Below, piece after piece: positions 48,364 to 59,032 of a stretch of DNA of 64,000 nt (position 1 is the stretch's first letter; each line of letters starts with the position of its first letter). Source of the stretch: Flaccisagitta enflata (taxonomy: Eukaryota > Chaetognatha > Sagittoidea > Aphragmophora); NCBI GenBank assembly GCA_965153355.1, contig OZ231127.1, positions 61,380,001 to 61,444,000 of the forward strand, read 5' to 3'. The notes beneath the pieces were generated by a model. That model had not been told where the DNA came from. It made no database searches and saw nothing but the letters and a program-made list of their open reading frames with translations. A program made the translations under genes and the position numbers.

Positions 48364-48592
48364 CTTTAGTTGCGGACATGCAAATCTATAAGAGGCTTTG
48401 TCCGTCCGTCCGTCGGTCCGTCCGTACGTAGAGGTGATCGAGTCAAAAAGTGGGAAAACGAGCATTTTAGAAGCTTTTTGTGTCTGCGTCTGTGTTGGAA
48501 GGGGGGTTGGGAGGGGCTTTGGGTGTGGATGGGGGTTTGCTGCCCCTGCCCACCCGTCCGCAACGATATTGTGACCCCGCGTCACTTGTTTT
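48364..48592 (-). repeat. Family B short dispersed element (copy B6, nearly complete)
   Basis: In reverse: TTTAGTTGCGGACATGCAAA, TCTATAAGAGGCTTTGTCCG, GTGATCGAGTCAAAAAGTGG, GGGTGTGGATGGGGGTTTGC, TGCCCCTGCCCACCCGTCCG, CAACGATATTGTGACCCCGC, GTCACTTGTTTTT. Confidence 0.9.
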
Positions 48593-48599
48593 TATTCTT

Positions 48600-48955
48600 T
48601 TTCTTTTCATGGAGTGTGATACATGTAATAGTATTGAGCCAAGCAGAATGACATTTCCCATGGCAGAGGAAAACCGTCCTAGCAAAAAACCTGGAGTAAC
48701 AAATCCTTGGCCCGGTTTTGCCGGTTAGAGCCTAACTAATCAACAAACAATGCCATTTTGATAGTTTCATTATCCAAAACCCACGACCGCCCCGCCCGCC
48801 CCGCCCGCCCCACCCCCCCCCCCTCCCCAGTGAAAATGTTGGTTTTTTTTTCGTTGATTCCCAGTCATGTGTTAAGACGCCTTCAAGACGGTCTCAGTTT
48901 GAGAGTTTCAGGTTGAAGGAATTTCATGATGGAATCTAGAAAATGAGCAGAAGAC
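48600..48955. other. Mixed spacer, no gene seen
   Basis: Contains a C-rich stretch (CCCGCCCGCCCCGCCCGCC type) near 48788-48830. No coding signal. Confidence 0.5.
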
Positions 48956-48957
48956 AA

Positions 48958-49435
48958 CTGAACCGAATCTTAACCCAAAGCTCAACCGAACCTCAACCGA
49001 ATCTTAACCCAAATCTCAACCGAATCTCAATGAATCTCAACCGAATCTCGGCTGAATCTCAGCTGAATCTCACCCAAATCTCAGCAGAATCTCAACCGAA
49101 TCTCAGCTGAATTTCCACCAAATCTCAGCTGAATCTCAATCGATTCTCAGCTGAATCTCAACTGAACCTTAGCAGAATTTCAACCGAATCTCAGCTGAAT
49201 CTCAACCGAATCACAGCTGAATCTCAACTGCATCTTAACCAAATCTCAGCAAAATCTCAACCCAATCTCAGCTGAATCTCAACCAAATTTCAGCTAAATC
49301 TCAAGTTTCTCAACCAAATCTCAGCCCAATCTCAACCAAATCTCAGCCCAATCTCAACCAAGTCTCAGCTGAATCTCAACCGAATCTCAGCTGAATCTCA
49401 ACCGAATCACAACTGAATCACAACTAAATATATTT
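48958..49435. repeat. 22-bp CTGAATCTCAACCGAATCTCAG minisatellite
   Basis: About 21 units alternating CTCAACCGAAT and CTCAGCTGAAT. Confidence 0.95.
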
Positions 49436-49589
49436 ACCAGTAATGGCGACTGTCGCCGTGAGGAAAAAAGTCGTAAGCATCGGTCATTTTTCATCAAGCT
49501 TTTGCCTTCATTCACTGTAAATTTTTTTACTTGTAAGTTCGAATTAAGAGCAATTTTTATATAGATTGCATTGAAAATCAGAAAAAAAT

Positions 49590-50030
49590 AAAAGTGAGCT
49601 AAATGAGCTAGATGAGCTAAAATACTCAAAATCACTTAACCAGATAACAAGCTATGCTCACTGGCATACTTTCTTGTATTTGCATGCTCAATTAAAACAT
49701 TTATTTATTCATCCTATTTAAAATCTGAAAAAAATTGAGTTAAATCAGCTAAATGAGCTAGAATGTTTAAAAACACTCTCACAGATGAGCAGCTCTGCTG
49801 ACTGACACGCTTTCTCATATGTCCTTGCTTAAACATGTATAAAAATATTTTTTGGATTTTTCATATTTAAAATATAAAAAAAACTGAGCTAAATGAGCTA
49901 AATTGCTCAAAAACACCCTCTCGGATAAGCAGCTATGCTCATAAACATGTTTTCTTGTATTTGCACGCTCAAACAAATATGAATTCACTCCTTTATTGAT
50001 CCTACTTAAAATCAAAAATAATAAAAAAAA
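49590..50030. repeat. Three tandem ~145-bp units with TGAGCTAAATGAGCTA
   Basis: Units begin near 49595, 49736 and 49885. Each contains TGAGCTAAATGAGCTA, a GCTATGCTC/GCTCTGCTG segment, CTTGTATTTGCA-type and ATCCTATTTAAAATC-type words. The monomer length is close to that of the GTCTGCTGGA satellite but the sequence is unrelated. Confidence 0.85.
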
Positions 50031-50343
50031 AATTCAATTTGGATTTTTTGTAAATAAATCTTTAAAAAATCATAACGCGAAAAATATTTGTTGTAGAGCA
50101 TTCTGCTTAAAGCCGAATGAAAGATAATTATCAAATTTACTTACCCTATCAATTTCATCGGAGGGCTCAATCAGCTGGATGAGATCCAAAACTTTCTAAT
50201 AAGAAAATGAAAACCATTTTTCTCTGGAATATGTCAAAAAGTCGAAGACTGACTTCGAATTTTTTCCCCGTCAATCCTCAAACCGAATTTCAAGCGGATT
50301 TCAACCAAATTTTAACTGAATCTGACCTGATCTGAGTCTGTGG

Positions 50344-50344
<1 letters not shown>

Positions 50345-50397
<53 letters not shown>

Positions 50398-50591
50398 GCG
50401 TGTGCGTGTGCGTGTGCGTGTGCGAGTGCGAGTGCGAGTATGAGTATGAGTATGAGTATGAGTATGAGTATGAGTGTGAGTATGAGTATGAGTATGAGTA
50501 TGAGTATGAGTATGAGTATGAGTGTGAGTGTGTGAGTGAGTGAGTGAGTGAGTGAGTGAGTGAGTGTGTGTGTGTGTGTGTGCGTGTGCGT

Positions 50592-50627
<36 letters not shown>

Positions 50628-50628
50628 C
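50345..50628. repeat. Compound (GT)n, (GTGCGT)n, (GAGTAT)n, (GAGT)n microsatellite
   Basis: GT, then GTGTGC hexamers, GAGTGC, about 17 GAGTAT hexamers, GAGT, and GT again. The frames through it are artefacts. Confidence 0.97.
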
Positions 50629-50811
50629 CTTGGGTCTACATTTGTTAAAGCACTTGCGTTTTGGTGTCATAGTTTGTTTGTTTATAAAGTTGTGTCCATT
50701 TTAAGGTTCGTTGATGCGCAACGGGGCGCCCATTCAGTTACAGACTAAGATGGAAATCCTTGGATTGGCTTGGCTTGGCCTCGGTTGGTTTAGCTTTGGT
50801 GTCTTTCTCTG

Positions 50812-50948
50812 CCTTTGCCTTTGCCTTTACCTTTGCCTTTGCCTTTGCCTTTGCCTTTGCCTTTGCCTTTGCCTTTACCTTTGCCTTTGCCTTTGCCTTT
50901 GCCATTGCCTTTGCCTTTGCCTTTGCCTTTGCCTTTGCCTTTGCCTTT
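50812..50948. repeat. (TTTGCC)n hexanucleotide microsatellite
   Basis: About 22 TTTGCC hexamers with TTTACC and ATTGCC variants. It gives PLPL, AFAF, CLCL and KGKG frames on the two strands. Confidence 0.97.
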
Positions 50949-51052
50949 GGTGAATTTGCTTTTCGTAATTTCCATTGGTTTCTCCGATAAAGAGGAAGGA
51001 AAAGGTCGCAACAAACCAAATTTTGCAGATACACTCTGAACCAAATAAGGGT

Positions 51053-51230
51053 TTTTAGTCGCGTGCACGCGACTCTACAACCCGCTCTGTCCGTCGGTCA
51101 TACTTAGTTTTTTCGGCGTTTACGGGCAGTTTTGGGGTTACAGCTCCTGCCCAACTGCTTGGCTGGTCTATTTCATCACTGCCCCTGCCCACCCGCACGC
51201 GACTTGGGTAGCCGTGTATCCGGCCTTGCT
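51053..51230 (-). repeat. Family A short dispersed element (copy A13, nearly complete)
   Basis: In reverse: TTTTTA, palindrome GTCGCGTGCACGCGAC (51058-51073), TCTACAACCCGCTCTGTCCG, CGGCGTTTACGGGCAG, ATCACTGCCCCTGCCCACCC, GCACGCGACTTGGGTAGCCG, TGTATCCGGCCTTG. Confidence 0.92.
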
Positions 51231-51529
51231 TTTACTAGCAAAGATGAGATCAATCTTCACTCTCGAGCAAATTTAGCATCAGCCCTAGATGGGATCAATC
51301 TTTGTAGATACCGCCAGTTGATCTGGCCGCAGTATGCTTTAGCATACTATAGCATTCGTAATAAGACTAACCGGCAAGTGGACTAATAGAAATGCGTTCT
51401 CTCAGCTAAAATAAAAAGAGGAGGAGGAGGATAGCAAAAGGTAAAAACGAAAGAGAAAAGAAGATTAGAGTATGCAAAGGACCCGTAAAAGGCATTAAGA
51501 AAATTTGATTGAATCTACATTTTAGTCGC

Positions 51530-51656
51530 GTGCACGCGACTCTACATCCCTCTCTGTCCGTCTGTCGGTCTGTCGGTCACGCTTAGCTTTCGTTAGCTTT
51601 TTCGCGGCCCCTGCCCACCCGCACGCGACTAAGGTAGCCGTGTATCCGGCCTTGTT
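51530..51656 (-). repeat. Family A short dispersed element (copy A14, short)
   Basis: Same order as A13, with the palindrome at 51535-51550 and the head GTAGCCGTGTATCCGGCCTT. The middle is shortened to about 60 bp. Confidence 0.92.
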
Positions 51657-51659
51657 TTT

Positions 51660-52575
51660 TTTAAGAACGTCATTTTTTGGGGAAGCCTTCAATGTTCTTA
51701 AATTTTGAGCAGTTTCAAGGCTTCACCCTTTCCACATTCATATGGTGTTAGGTATTAGAATCATTTTTGGCTTAGAACTACTATTATTTCCAAGAAAATA
51801 AGTAAGGATCAATCATTTTATATTCTTTGATTTCAATCTAGGATTAGACACTCATGTAGGGGACAATACATAAGCGTAAGAGTACAGAATGAACTAAAAA
51901 AAGCAGTTTTAGATTTGGAAAATGGCGCAATAATGCTCTTACTTTAGCCTTATATTTGATAAAAAGAATTGGAATGATTTAAAGATTCACTTTGAGACCA
52001 AAACCTGAAATGAACACCTAACTGCTAGCAGAGCATGTAGAAAGATGCAAAAGATATTTTCTCTGAATTTTCATCACTAAAAAAATAACAGAGGAAAACT
52101 TCCATTTTTTGGCACTAATGCCCACAAGCGATTCTATTACTTAATCCCGATCAGGGTGGCTTGAACGTTCTTAAATTGTTCTTAATCAAAATGCACTTTT
52201 TAACCTTCAATTAAAAACGTTCTTGATTAGTTTGAGTTTGTCATTAAGGAGAAAATGAAGGAAAATGTCATTGAAATAACAAAGCAACAGGTTTAAACAT
52301 TTTAAGTGAATTAGTAAGTAGAAAGAAATGTGCTATATAAATTGAGACATGATTTGCGGAACAGAAAAGATACAGAGTTAGTCTATTTACAAAGAACAAT
52401 CAATTGAAAAAAAAACCTAGAAAAAAATGTTTTTACATTTTAAAGATTTTAAGCTTAATGTTTTTAAATTTTTAAAGAAATAAAGCCTTCTAATGTTCTT
52501 AGCATGTTCTTAAATTTTTGACGATTTGAAGCCTAACGTTCATATAAGCTTTGTTCTTATAAAGAAAAAAGTCTA
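51660..52575. repeat. AT-rich region bounded by direct GTTCTTAAATTTT repeats
   Basis: AAGCCTTCAATGTTCTTAAA at about 51685 recurs as AAGCCTTCTAATGTTCTTAG at about 52488. TTTTGACGATTTGAAGCCTA at about 52520 matches the reverse of 20455-20606. No coding signal between them. Confidence 0.55.
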
Positions 52576-53035
52576 TTTCGCTCTGGCCTGGCCAGGTCGT
52601 GTTGATTCTGCCGTTGCCATGTTGCATTTATGCCGCAGTGGATTTTGGAACCTCATGAGTTACAAGTTATGGCTTTCTTAAGATTGCTTTTTTACAGTTT
52701 GAACCGGCGTTTGTGTCTGTTGTGCTCCTCTATGCACACTGCTTTTTTTTCTATTTTTTCCTTCAAAACATGGAAGGAATACAAAAACAGGCAAAAACAG
52801 CGTAAAGGAAAAGGAAACACGAAAACCTTTCTTTAAGCCAAGTATTTTTTTATATTTTCCCTCAAACTATGCTTTTCCTATGAATCAAGCTTTCCGCTTT
52901 CAGACAAGCTTTTTGCTTTATGCTCAGAGCCAAGGTGGTGATCTTCCATTCTCAACAAAATCGTGTCTTGAATATCTCTCAAATCAAACAACTCACTTTC
53001 TGCAGTATGGATTGAAAAGATGAAAGAGATGGATT
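52576..53035. other. Mixed spacer, no gene seen
   Basis: A 68-codon frame (52630-52836) ends in a lysine-rich stretch. It has no recognised domain. Confidence 0.45.
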
Positions 53036-53039
53036 AGAG

Positions 53040-53061
53040 GGAAAGGGAAAGGGAGAGAGAA

Positions 53062-53115
<54 letters not shown>

Positions 53116-53209
53116 GAGCGAGAGCGAGAGAGAGAGAGAAAGACGATATAAGACTAAGAGACAGAGGGAAGGATACAGAGAGACAGACAGACTGACAGAT
53201 AGAAAGACT

Positions 53210-53253
<44 letters not shown>

Positions 53254-53278
53254 GGTAGACAGGTAGACAGACTGACAC

Positions 53279-53330
<52 letters not shown>
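53040..53330. repeat. (GA)n and (ACAG)n microsatellites
   Basis: GA run about 53060-53110, mixed GAGC/GAGA to 53160, then GACA tetranucleotides to 53330. Confidence 0.97.
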
Positions 53331-53331
<1 letters not shown>

Positions 53332-53510
53332 GCCGACAAAAGACTAAGAGACAGATGGACAGCTGTAGACAGAAATATAGACCATCAATAAGACAATGTG
53401 AGCCAACTCTGGATCCATGAAAAAATTCAGCAAATGACCCGACCAACAGACAGACTGACAGAGAAATATGGGTAATAAGTAAGGACAAAAAGTCATCCAA
53501 GGATTGCACA

Positions 53511-54492
53511 TGGTCAGCGGTACCCGATGCCCTGCTTGGAGTGATCAGCTGAAGAAGTGGAATGAGAGCAGGGCAGCGGCCCTAAAGGGCCGATGTCCTG
53601 TAGGACACAGGGGTGAATTTCCTTATGTCCTGAGAAGGCATATTTCAGGCCTTTGGGGCAATTTTCCATGATATTCAAGAGGAGTTATATACTTTTTTAG
53701 TCGCGTGCTACGCGACTCTATAAGCCACTTTTCGGTCCGTCGGTCCGTCGGTCCGTCGGTCCATCCGTCCGTCGGTCCATCCGTCGGTCCGTCACAAAGT
53801 CGCTTTAAAGGCTTTTCATTGCGTTTTAAACGTCTCTTAGTCGTCGAGAAGAAACTTGGAGTAGTAAATAGCTGTTTCAAATGTCTTTTTGAAAAAAAAA
53901 ATTGTTTGTCTGGCTGTCTGCCTGACTTTTTTTGAAAGTGCCGACGCACGCGACTTAGGTCTAATGACCTTGTTACAATTTCTTGCTAATTTTCCATGTT
54001 ATTCAATGGGAATTTTATTTTTTATCATCTTTCCATGTAATCCAATTGCAATTTTGCAATTTTTTCATTTATTGTTGATTTTCCATGTTATCGGACAGGA
54101 TATATGCATTTTTCTTTTTTCTTATTTTTGTAATCTTTTCATGTTATTCAATGGGAAGTTTGTATTTTGTTATTTTCCCATTTTATTCAATGGGATGTTT
54201 GCATTTCTCATTTTCCCATGTTATTCAATGGGAATTTGAGAATTCAGAAGCTTGGGGGAGGACAGATGGATGGACGGATGGACGGACAGACGGACGGATG
54301 GACAGCTGGACAACGGACGGACGGACGGACGAATGGATGGACAGACGGACGGACGGACGGAAGGACGGACGGACAGACGGATGGATGGACGGACGGACGG
54401 ACGGATGGATGGACGGACGGACGGACGGACGTAAGGAAATTCACCCCTGTGTCCTACAGGACATCGGCCCTTTGGGGCCGCTGCCCAAAAAG
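53511..54492. mobile_element. Family C foldback element (copy C4), largest copy
   Basis: Left: TGGTCAGCGGTACCCGATGC, CCTGCTT, GAGCAGGGCAGCGGCCCTAA, AGGGCCGATGTCCTGTAGGA. Right: CCCCTGTGTCCTACAGGACA, TCGGCCCTTTGGGGCCGCTG, CCC, the exact inverse of the inner left arm. The cargo is a family A copy (53694-53976), a ~45-bp TTCCCATGTTATTCAATGGG minisatellite (53990-54240) and a GGAC microsatellite (54260-54430). Confidence 0.88.
53694..53976 (-). repeat. Family A element (A15) nested in C4
   Basis: In reverse: TTTTTTAGTCGCGTGCTACG, CGACTCTATAAGCC, GGTCCGTCGGTCCGTC microsatellite, unique middle, GACGCACGCGACTTAGGTCT and AATGACCTTG. Confidence 0.75.
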
Positions 54493-54494
54493 TG

Positions 54495-55500
54495 AGAGTG
54501 ATTTTTTTCATTTATGGGTACAGTTGATAGCCATCAAAAAGAAAGAGACAAACCATTGCGTGGGACGAAAATGTGGAAAGTAAAGATATGACGGGCTATT
54601 ATCCATTAATGGTTTCTAACAGTGGCTGTTCTATCTAAAGACAGTAGATGTGACTGTTCTCTCCATACTTTGGCGTGGTAGCATGCGAAGACTGTCCCAT
54701 TTTATTTAAGGTTCATGTCTTGGCTCAGTCAGTTGTACTTGGTTACTTACTGATTGGAACTTCGTGGTCATTCAGGATTACTTAACTCAGTCGCTAATAC
54801 CCAATTTTACGTCATTCAACATGTTATCAAAACAAATATTACGCAGAACTCTGAATCATCGTTAAGTCACGTTTTGAAGGAAGTTGCAATGAAAACCACA
54901 AAATAGTTCTTTATTCAAAACACGGAGGGTTGGTTGTGGTCTCATGGTCGTCACGAGGATCTTGTCATTTGATTTCAAAATGGTCTTGTGTCAGGGCCAA
55001 TATCTGACCGAGAAACGCGGTTTTTGCACAGACGTAACGGACGGACTGATGGACAAACCCTCCCATAGAGATGCGTTCCTGACGGACGCATCTAGAAAGA
55101 AGAAAGGTGATAAATCAGCGGAACCTATGACTCGTCTCATTTGCAACATTTTATGACGGCATAAATTAAAAGGGAATAAGATAATTCAATTCTGAAAAAA
55201 GTGTCTCATAGGTTAGTATCTGGCAACTTTCTTATAAACAATTTTAAAAGATTTTTGAAAAAAAAATCGTCATTTCACTCATAAACTGAAAATCATGCTA
55301 TCCAAAATAAGCGATTTTGTCATACTCTTGGTTAAACAATTTTTTTTTCTCAAAAATTGATTTCAATTCAAAATATTTGAGATGAATCATACTGTATTAA
55401 AGCGGGTTAGACAAAAAAAACACTAAACGACAGCATAACTTAAACATCAATATTCAAAATGATCAATTAGTTTTAGTTTGTTTTTCATCTGCGAGGGTGG
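54495..55500. other. Mixed spacer, no gene seen
   Basis: A possible decayed family A/B fragment lies near 55025-55090 (GTAACGGACGGACTGATGG, CCCTCCCATAGAGATGCG). No exon was recognised. Confidence 0.5.
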
Positions 55501-55544
55501 ATTAAGACGGGAAGGTCTTTTCACTCATTGCAAAGGCGTGGGCT

Positions 55545-55965
55545 GGGAGGGATGCAAGATGGGGGCGGGGACGGAGTTTTTGGCGGGGGAGGTTGGCGAT
55601 GGTGCTTAAGTGGGGTAGGGATGGGTCCATGGTGAAGAGGGGGCGGGTCCAAAAAACTGATAAGAGGGGTCGGATCCATAGTGGAGTAGGGTGGTGATGG
55701 TACAAAGGTGGAAGTAGGGGTGGGTCCGTACTAACTCCGTAGCATTGTGGAGAGGAGACGGATCCATTGTAGGAGAGGTCAGGTCCATAGTGGAAAGGGG
55801 ACTAGTCCATGGTGGAAAAGGGACTGGTCCATGGTTGAAAGGGGACTAGTCCATGGTGGAGAAGGGGACGGATCCATAGTGAAAAGGGGACTAGTCCATG
55901 GTGGAAAAGGGGACTGGTCCGTGGTGGAAAAGGGGACGGATCCATAGTGGGTGTTGGGACGGATG
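55545..55965. repeat. ~21-bp GGACTAGTCCATGGTGGAAAA minisatellite
   Basis: Degenerate to 55740, then regular units GGGGACTAGTCCATGGTGGA and GGGGACGGATCCATAGTGG. Confidence 0.9.
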
Positions 55966-55969
55966 TGGT

Positions 55970-56620
55970 TAAGTTTTCTTCAATCCCCAGTTGCCAATCT
56001 CGGCTCCCATCTCATCGAAAGACGAAAATCCTTTCAAGCTCACGAACGAACCCTGATTTCTCATTCTCAACGGTTCACACGAACACAAATAGAATGGAAA
56101 GGAGAAAAGGAAAGAATAGAAAAAGACAGAGTGAGGGGGGGGAGGAAGTAAGGAGAGAAATAAGTAAGAAACATGATAGAAAGAAATAAGAAAGGAGGAA
56201 AAAGGCAAACAAATAAAACAAACAAAGGAGAAGAAAAATAGTCGCTAAGACATTAGATGGGTTTGGTTGCCCATTTTACTCGTTGCGTAGCGCGTTATCC
56301 ATGAGTAGTGATTATGAGGATGTGGTGGTAAGATATGGTAGTAGTGAGAGTCCTAAGGCTTGTTTTAGGCCTGTGTCCTGTGACAAAGATTTTGGACATG
56401 AGTTGGACCTTTTTCTTTGAAAACTTTTTTTTCTTGCTTGGAGCGATTTTTAGATTTTGTAGACACGCGCGTGGAATATTTATTCCATTCTCGTTGCTCT
56501 CATTTTTGGCCTGGAGCCGAAGCAAAATTGGGCAGAAATTGCCTGACTTAGACTTTGGCTGTTTTAGACTTTGGCTGTTGAGTCTCGCCCCATTTCGGAT
56601 TCTACATAATCTTGGCGCTT
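55970..56620. other. Mixed spacer, no gene seen
   Basis: Purine-rich at 56090-56240, then mixed sequence. Open frames of about 110 codons on each strand at 56295-56673 show no domain. Confidence 0.5.
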
Positions 56621-56629
56621 TGGGGCACA

Positions 56630-57010
56630 AGATTGGCCATGATCAGTGGCGTATGCTGCACGATTGGCCATGATCAGTGGCGTATGGTGCACATATAGTA
56701 CACGTATGGTACACGTGATGGGAGTCATCTGCGCGACTCGGTAGCATTCTATACAAGTTATCTGAGTCGGTCTACGGCACAAGTCGCACGCTATTCGCCC
56801 TACTATTATATGGCACTTACCATGCGCAATTAACCTCGTTCGCGTTCCTAAGTGGTTGATGCACGTGATTGGCTTCGCTCAGTGGCCTGAGTGATACACG
56901 CAATGAGCCTGGATCCATTGTGGTTGGTACACCCAATAGGCTATCCTAACTTCTCAGCGCCACGTGTGGTACACACTTTTAGCCGCACTCTATGCCGGAT
57001 CGCTCACGCG
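56630..57010. repeat. Degenerate ~30-bp repeats rich in GGTACACGTG/GATTGG words
   Basis: GATTGGCCATGATCAGTGGC followed by GTATG is repeated at 56632 and 56661. CACGTG occurs at about 56715, 56862 and 56963. Related words (TGGTACAC, CAGTGGC, GATTGGC) recur irregularly. Confidence 0.5.
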
Positions 57011-57480
57011 ATTGACCTTTCTAAGTAACGTATAACATATGAACCCAGCATTCTTAGACGTTCTTTTGTGTGGTAAAGCTAAGAGCGCAATTAGGGAAAG
57101 TAGGCAGCACTGAGTCACTGACATTGGCGAGATTGAGAGTGTTCGGTGGCATCTGACTAGTGCAGCTTGTTGCAAAGCAGTCACCGATGTTTTCTGAATT
57201 CAACGACACGTGGATTGATTCCAATCACGCGGCTGTGATTAGACACATTTGTGGCAAAAGATCTATTTTAGTGCGACTGATACCCGCACAGCTCTGCCAC
57301 TTGTGGCTGTAATCGTCTAATTGCTTTTGGCCTGAAACTGGCTGCGTTATGTGAAAGGAAACTGAATCGTGCGCATTTGACCCATGAGGCTAAAAGATTG
57401 TTCAACGCACCGCTTTATGCATTTTATCGCCTCTTTTGATTAGAAATTTAGACCATTTTTCAAAGAAGACCAAATACTCC
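57011..57480. other. Mixed spacer, no gene seen
   Basis: Moderate GC content, no microsatellite, no repeat family and no convincing reading frame. Confidence 0.5.
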
Positions 57481-57482
57481 CT

Positions 57483-57905
57483 GCTCGCCATTGGTGTAGG
57501 ACAAGGGACATCCAGGCCGTCCATGGACGGCCCTGATTGTCGGGCTGGAAAGTCTGTCGGGCTGAGAATCTAGTGAAAAGATTGATTAGAAGGAGAGGAA
57601 GATGAGAAAAAAAATAAAATCATAAAAAAAAGTAAAGTGTGACCGACCGACCAACCAACCGACTGACGGACAAAGCAGGTTGTAGAGTCGCGTGCACGCG
57701 ACTAAAAAAGAGAAAAATGAAAATTGAAAAAACAAGTTGTTTTTAGTTTCAAAGAGCTAGCTTGAGCATAAAAAGCTTAGTTATTGGTGTAAAAAAACTT
57801 AGTTAAGGGAGTAAAACATAGGTTCATTATGTCAGGCTTAAAATAACTGTCGGGCTTGAAACTGACTTGGATGTCCCTGAGCTTTTTGCTCCCCTACACC
57901 GATGC
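57483..57905. mobile_element. Family D inverted-repeat element containing a family A tail
   Basis: CGCCATTGGTGTAGGACAAG, GGACATCC on the left is mirrored on the right by TTGGATGTCCCTGAGC and CCCCTACACCGATG. TGTCGGGCT words lie inside both ends. The centre holds a family A tail (57610-57707) with the perfect palindrome at 57687-57702. A diverged second copy is at 63305-63690. Confidence 0.7.
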
Positions 57906-57934
57906 TGCTCGCCTACCAGTTGGGCAAAAAAAGA

Positions 57935-58400
57935 ATAGCGGTACCTGCGCCCTGCTTAAGTGGTTTGTTAGTAATAGTGAGGGGGAGCAGGGTAGCGAGT
58001 CTGAAGGGGCGAAGTCCTGTGGAACACGGTAAATCTGACCAGGGTCTCGAAGGCTGAGATCTGGGTCTGAGGCCTCTAGGGGCCTGAATCTTTGTCTGAC
58101 AAACCAGCATCTGGGTCTTTGAAGCCATAATTAGGATCTTTGAGGCCAGAATCTGGATCTCAGGGGCCAAAACGTAAGACTTCAGACCAGAACTCAGGTT
58201 ATCTAACCAAGATTTGGGTCATTATGCTTGGATTTGGGCCTCTAAGGCAGAATTTGGATCAGAATGGGCCCCAAAGGTGACGAAGCTCTGATGCTGGGGC
58301 AGGGGGAGGGACAGATGGTTGTACAGACAGTCAGATGGACCAACAAATCTTCCCTGTGTACTACAGGACTTCGTCCCCTTCGGGACCGCTGCCCAAAAAG
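57935..58400. mobile_element. Family C foldback element (copy C2) enclosing a minisatellite
   Basis: Left GGTACCTGCGCCCTGCTTAA, GGGGGAGCAGGGTAGCGAGT, GGGGCGAAGTCCTGTGGAAC. Right TGTGTACTACAGGACTTCGT, CCCCTTCGGGACCGCTGCCC. The cargo 58030-58260 is a ~30-bp minisatellite (GGCTGAGATCTGGGTCTGAG type), followed by a short GACAGTCAGATGGACC tract. It abuts the family D element on its left. Confidence 0.8.
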
Positions 58401-58499
58401 CTACCATTAAGAAAAATGACGTATGAAGTTGCATAGTTTCAGCAATAACGTTTTACACTCCAGACAGACCAATGCGTGCATATGCTTGGGTACAAGATA

Positions 58500-59007
58500 C
58501 AGTATATGTCGTCTATACTTGGAAATACGGGGGCCCTCATATCGTAACTACTATTTGGGCCAATGAAATAAAACTGTATGTGTATAATGCTTATGTCCTA
58601 TAGGGTTAACGATGGGGAATGGCAGCTCTGTGAATAGAAAATTCTTTTGAATATACTAAATTCAATTCGCTTCATTTAAACAGCTGCTTGAGCTGGTCTA
58701 GTGGTTAACTCACTAAACTTCTGATTTATTGTGATCAGTTTATTTCTTTATGGGTTCCAGGTTCGAATCTCATGCTGGTTTTGCAATAAAAGCAAATAGA
58801 TGAAGCTGAAATTCTGTCATAAATGTGATTGATCCTAATGTTTTATACTACAAGTTTTTTTGTGAGGTAAGCCGTAGGGGGATGCCATACCCCATCATCA
58901 ACCCCTTAAGGTCTATACATTACACCAGCAAAATAGCAGTCCCTTCATTGTACTGATGCTCAGGTAATGAGCTCCCCCGTATTTCCAAGTCCAGACGACA
59001 TCTACTG
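58500..59007. mobile_element. TA-flanked inverted-repeat element (Tc1/mariner-type MITE)
   Basis: Starts CAGTATATGTCGTCTATACT, TGGAAATACGGGGGCCCTCA and ends with the inverse of CAGTAGATGTCGTCTGGACT, TGGAAATACGGGGGAGCTCA. TA flanks both sides (58498-58499, 59008-59009). It contains a tRNA-like promoter pair (58694-58770). No transposase. Confidence 0.85.
58694..58770 (+). other. tRNA-like Pol III box A / box B pair (SINE head or tRNA relic)
   Basis: TGGTCTAGTGG (58694-58704) fits the box A consensus exactly. GGTTCGAATCT (58760-58770) fits box B except for the last base. The start-to-start spacing of 66 nt is longer than in an intronless tRNA. The T-stem and acceptor do not pair well, so this is a tRNA-derived SINE head or relic rather than a working tRNA gene. 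Confidence 0.45.
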
Positions 59008-59032
59008 TATTAAGTGGGGCTTAATCGCCCTA

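Noticed and set aside
50738-51068. KAKAKA / GKGKGK / PLPLPL frames that look like lysine-rich or proline-rich proteins
   Set aside because: All come from the (TTTGCC)n hexamer in different frames and have no context of a gene.
54085-54583. MDGRTDGWTDG-type frames of up to 138 codons
   Set aside because: They are translations of the GGAC/GGAT microsatellite inside family C copy C4.
58694-58770. A functional tRNA gene
   Set aside because: Box A and B are good, but the spacing is 66 nt, the T-stem does not pair and no acceptor stem closes it.
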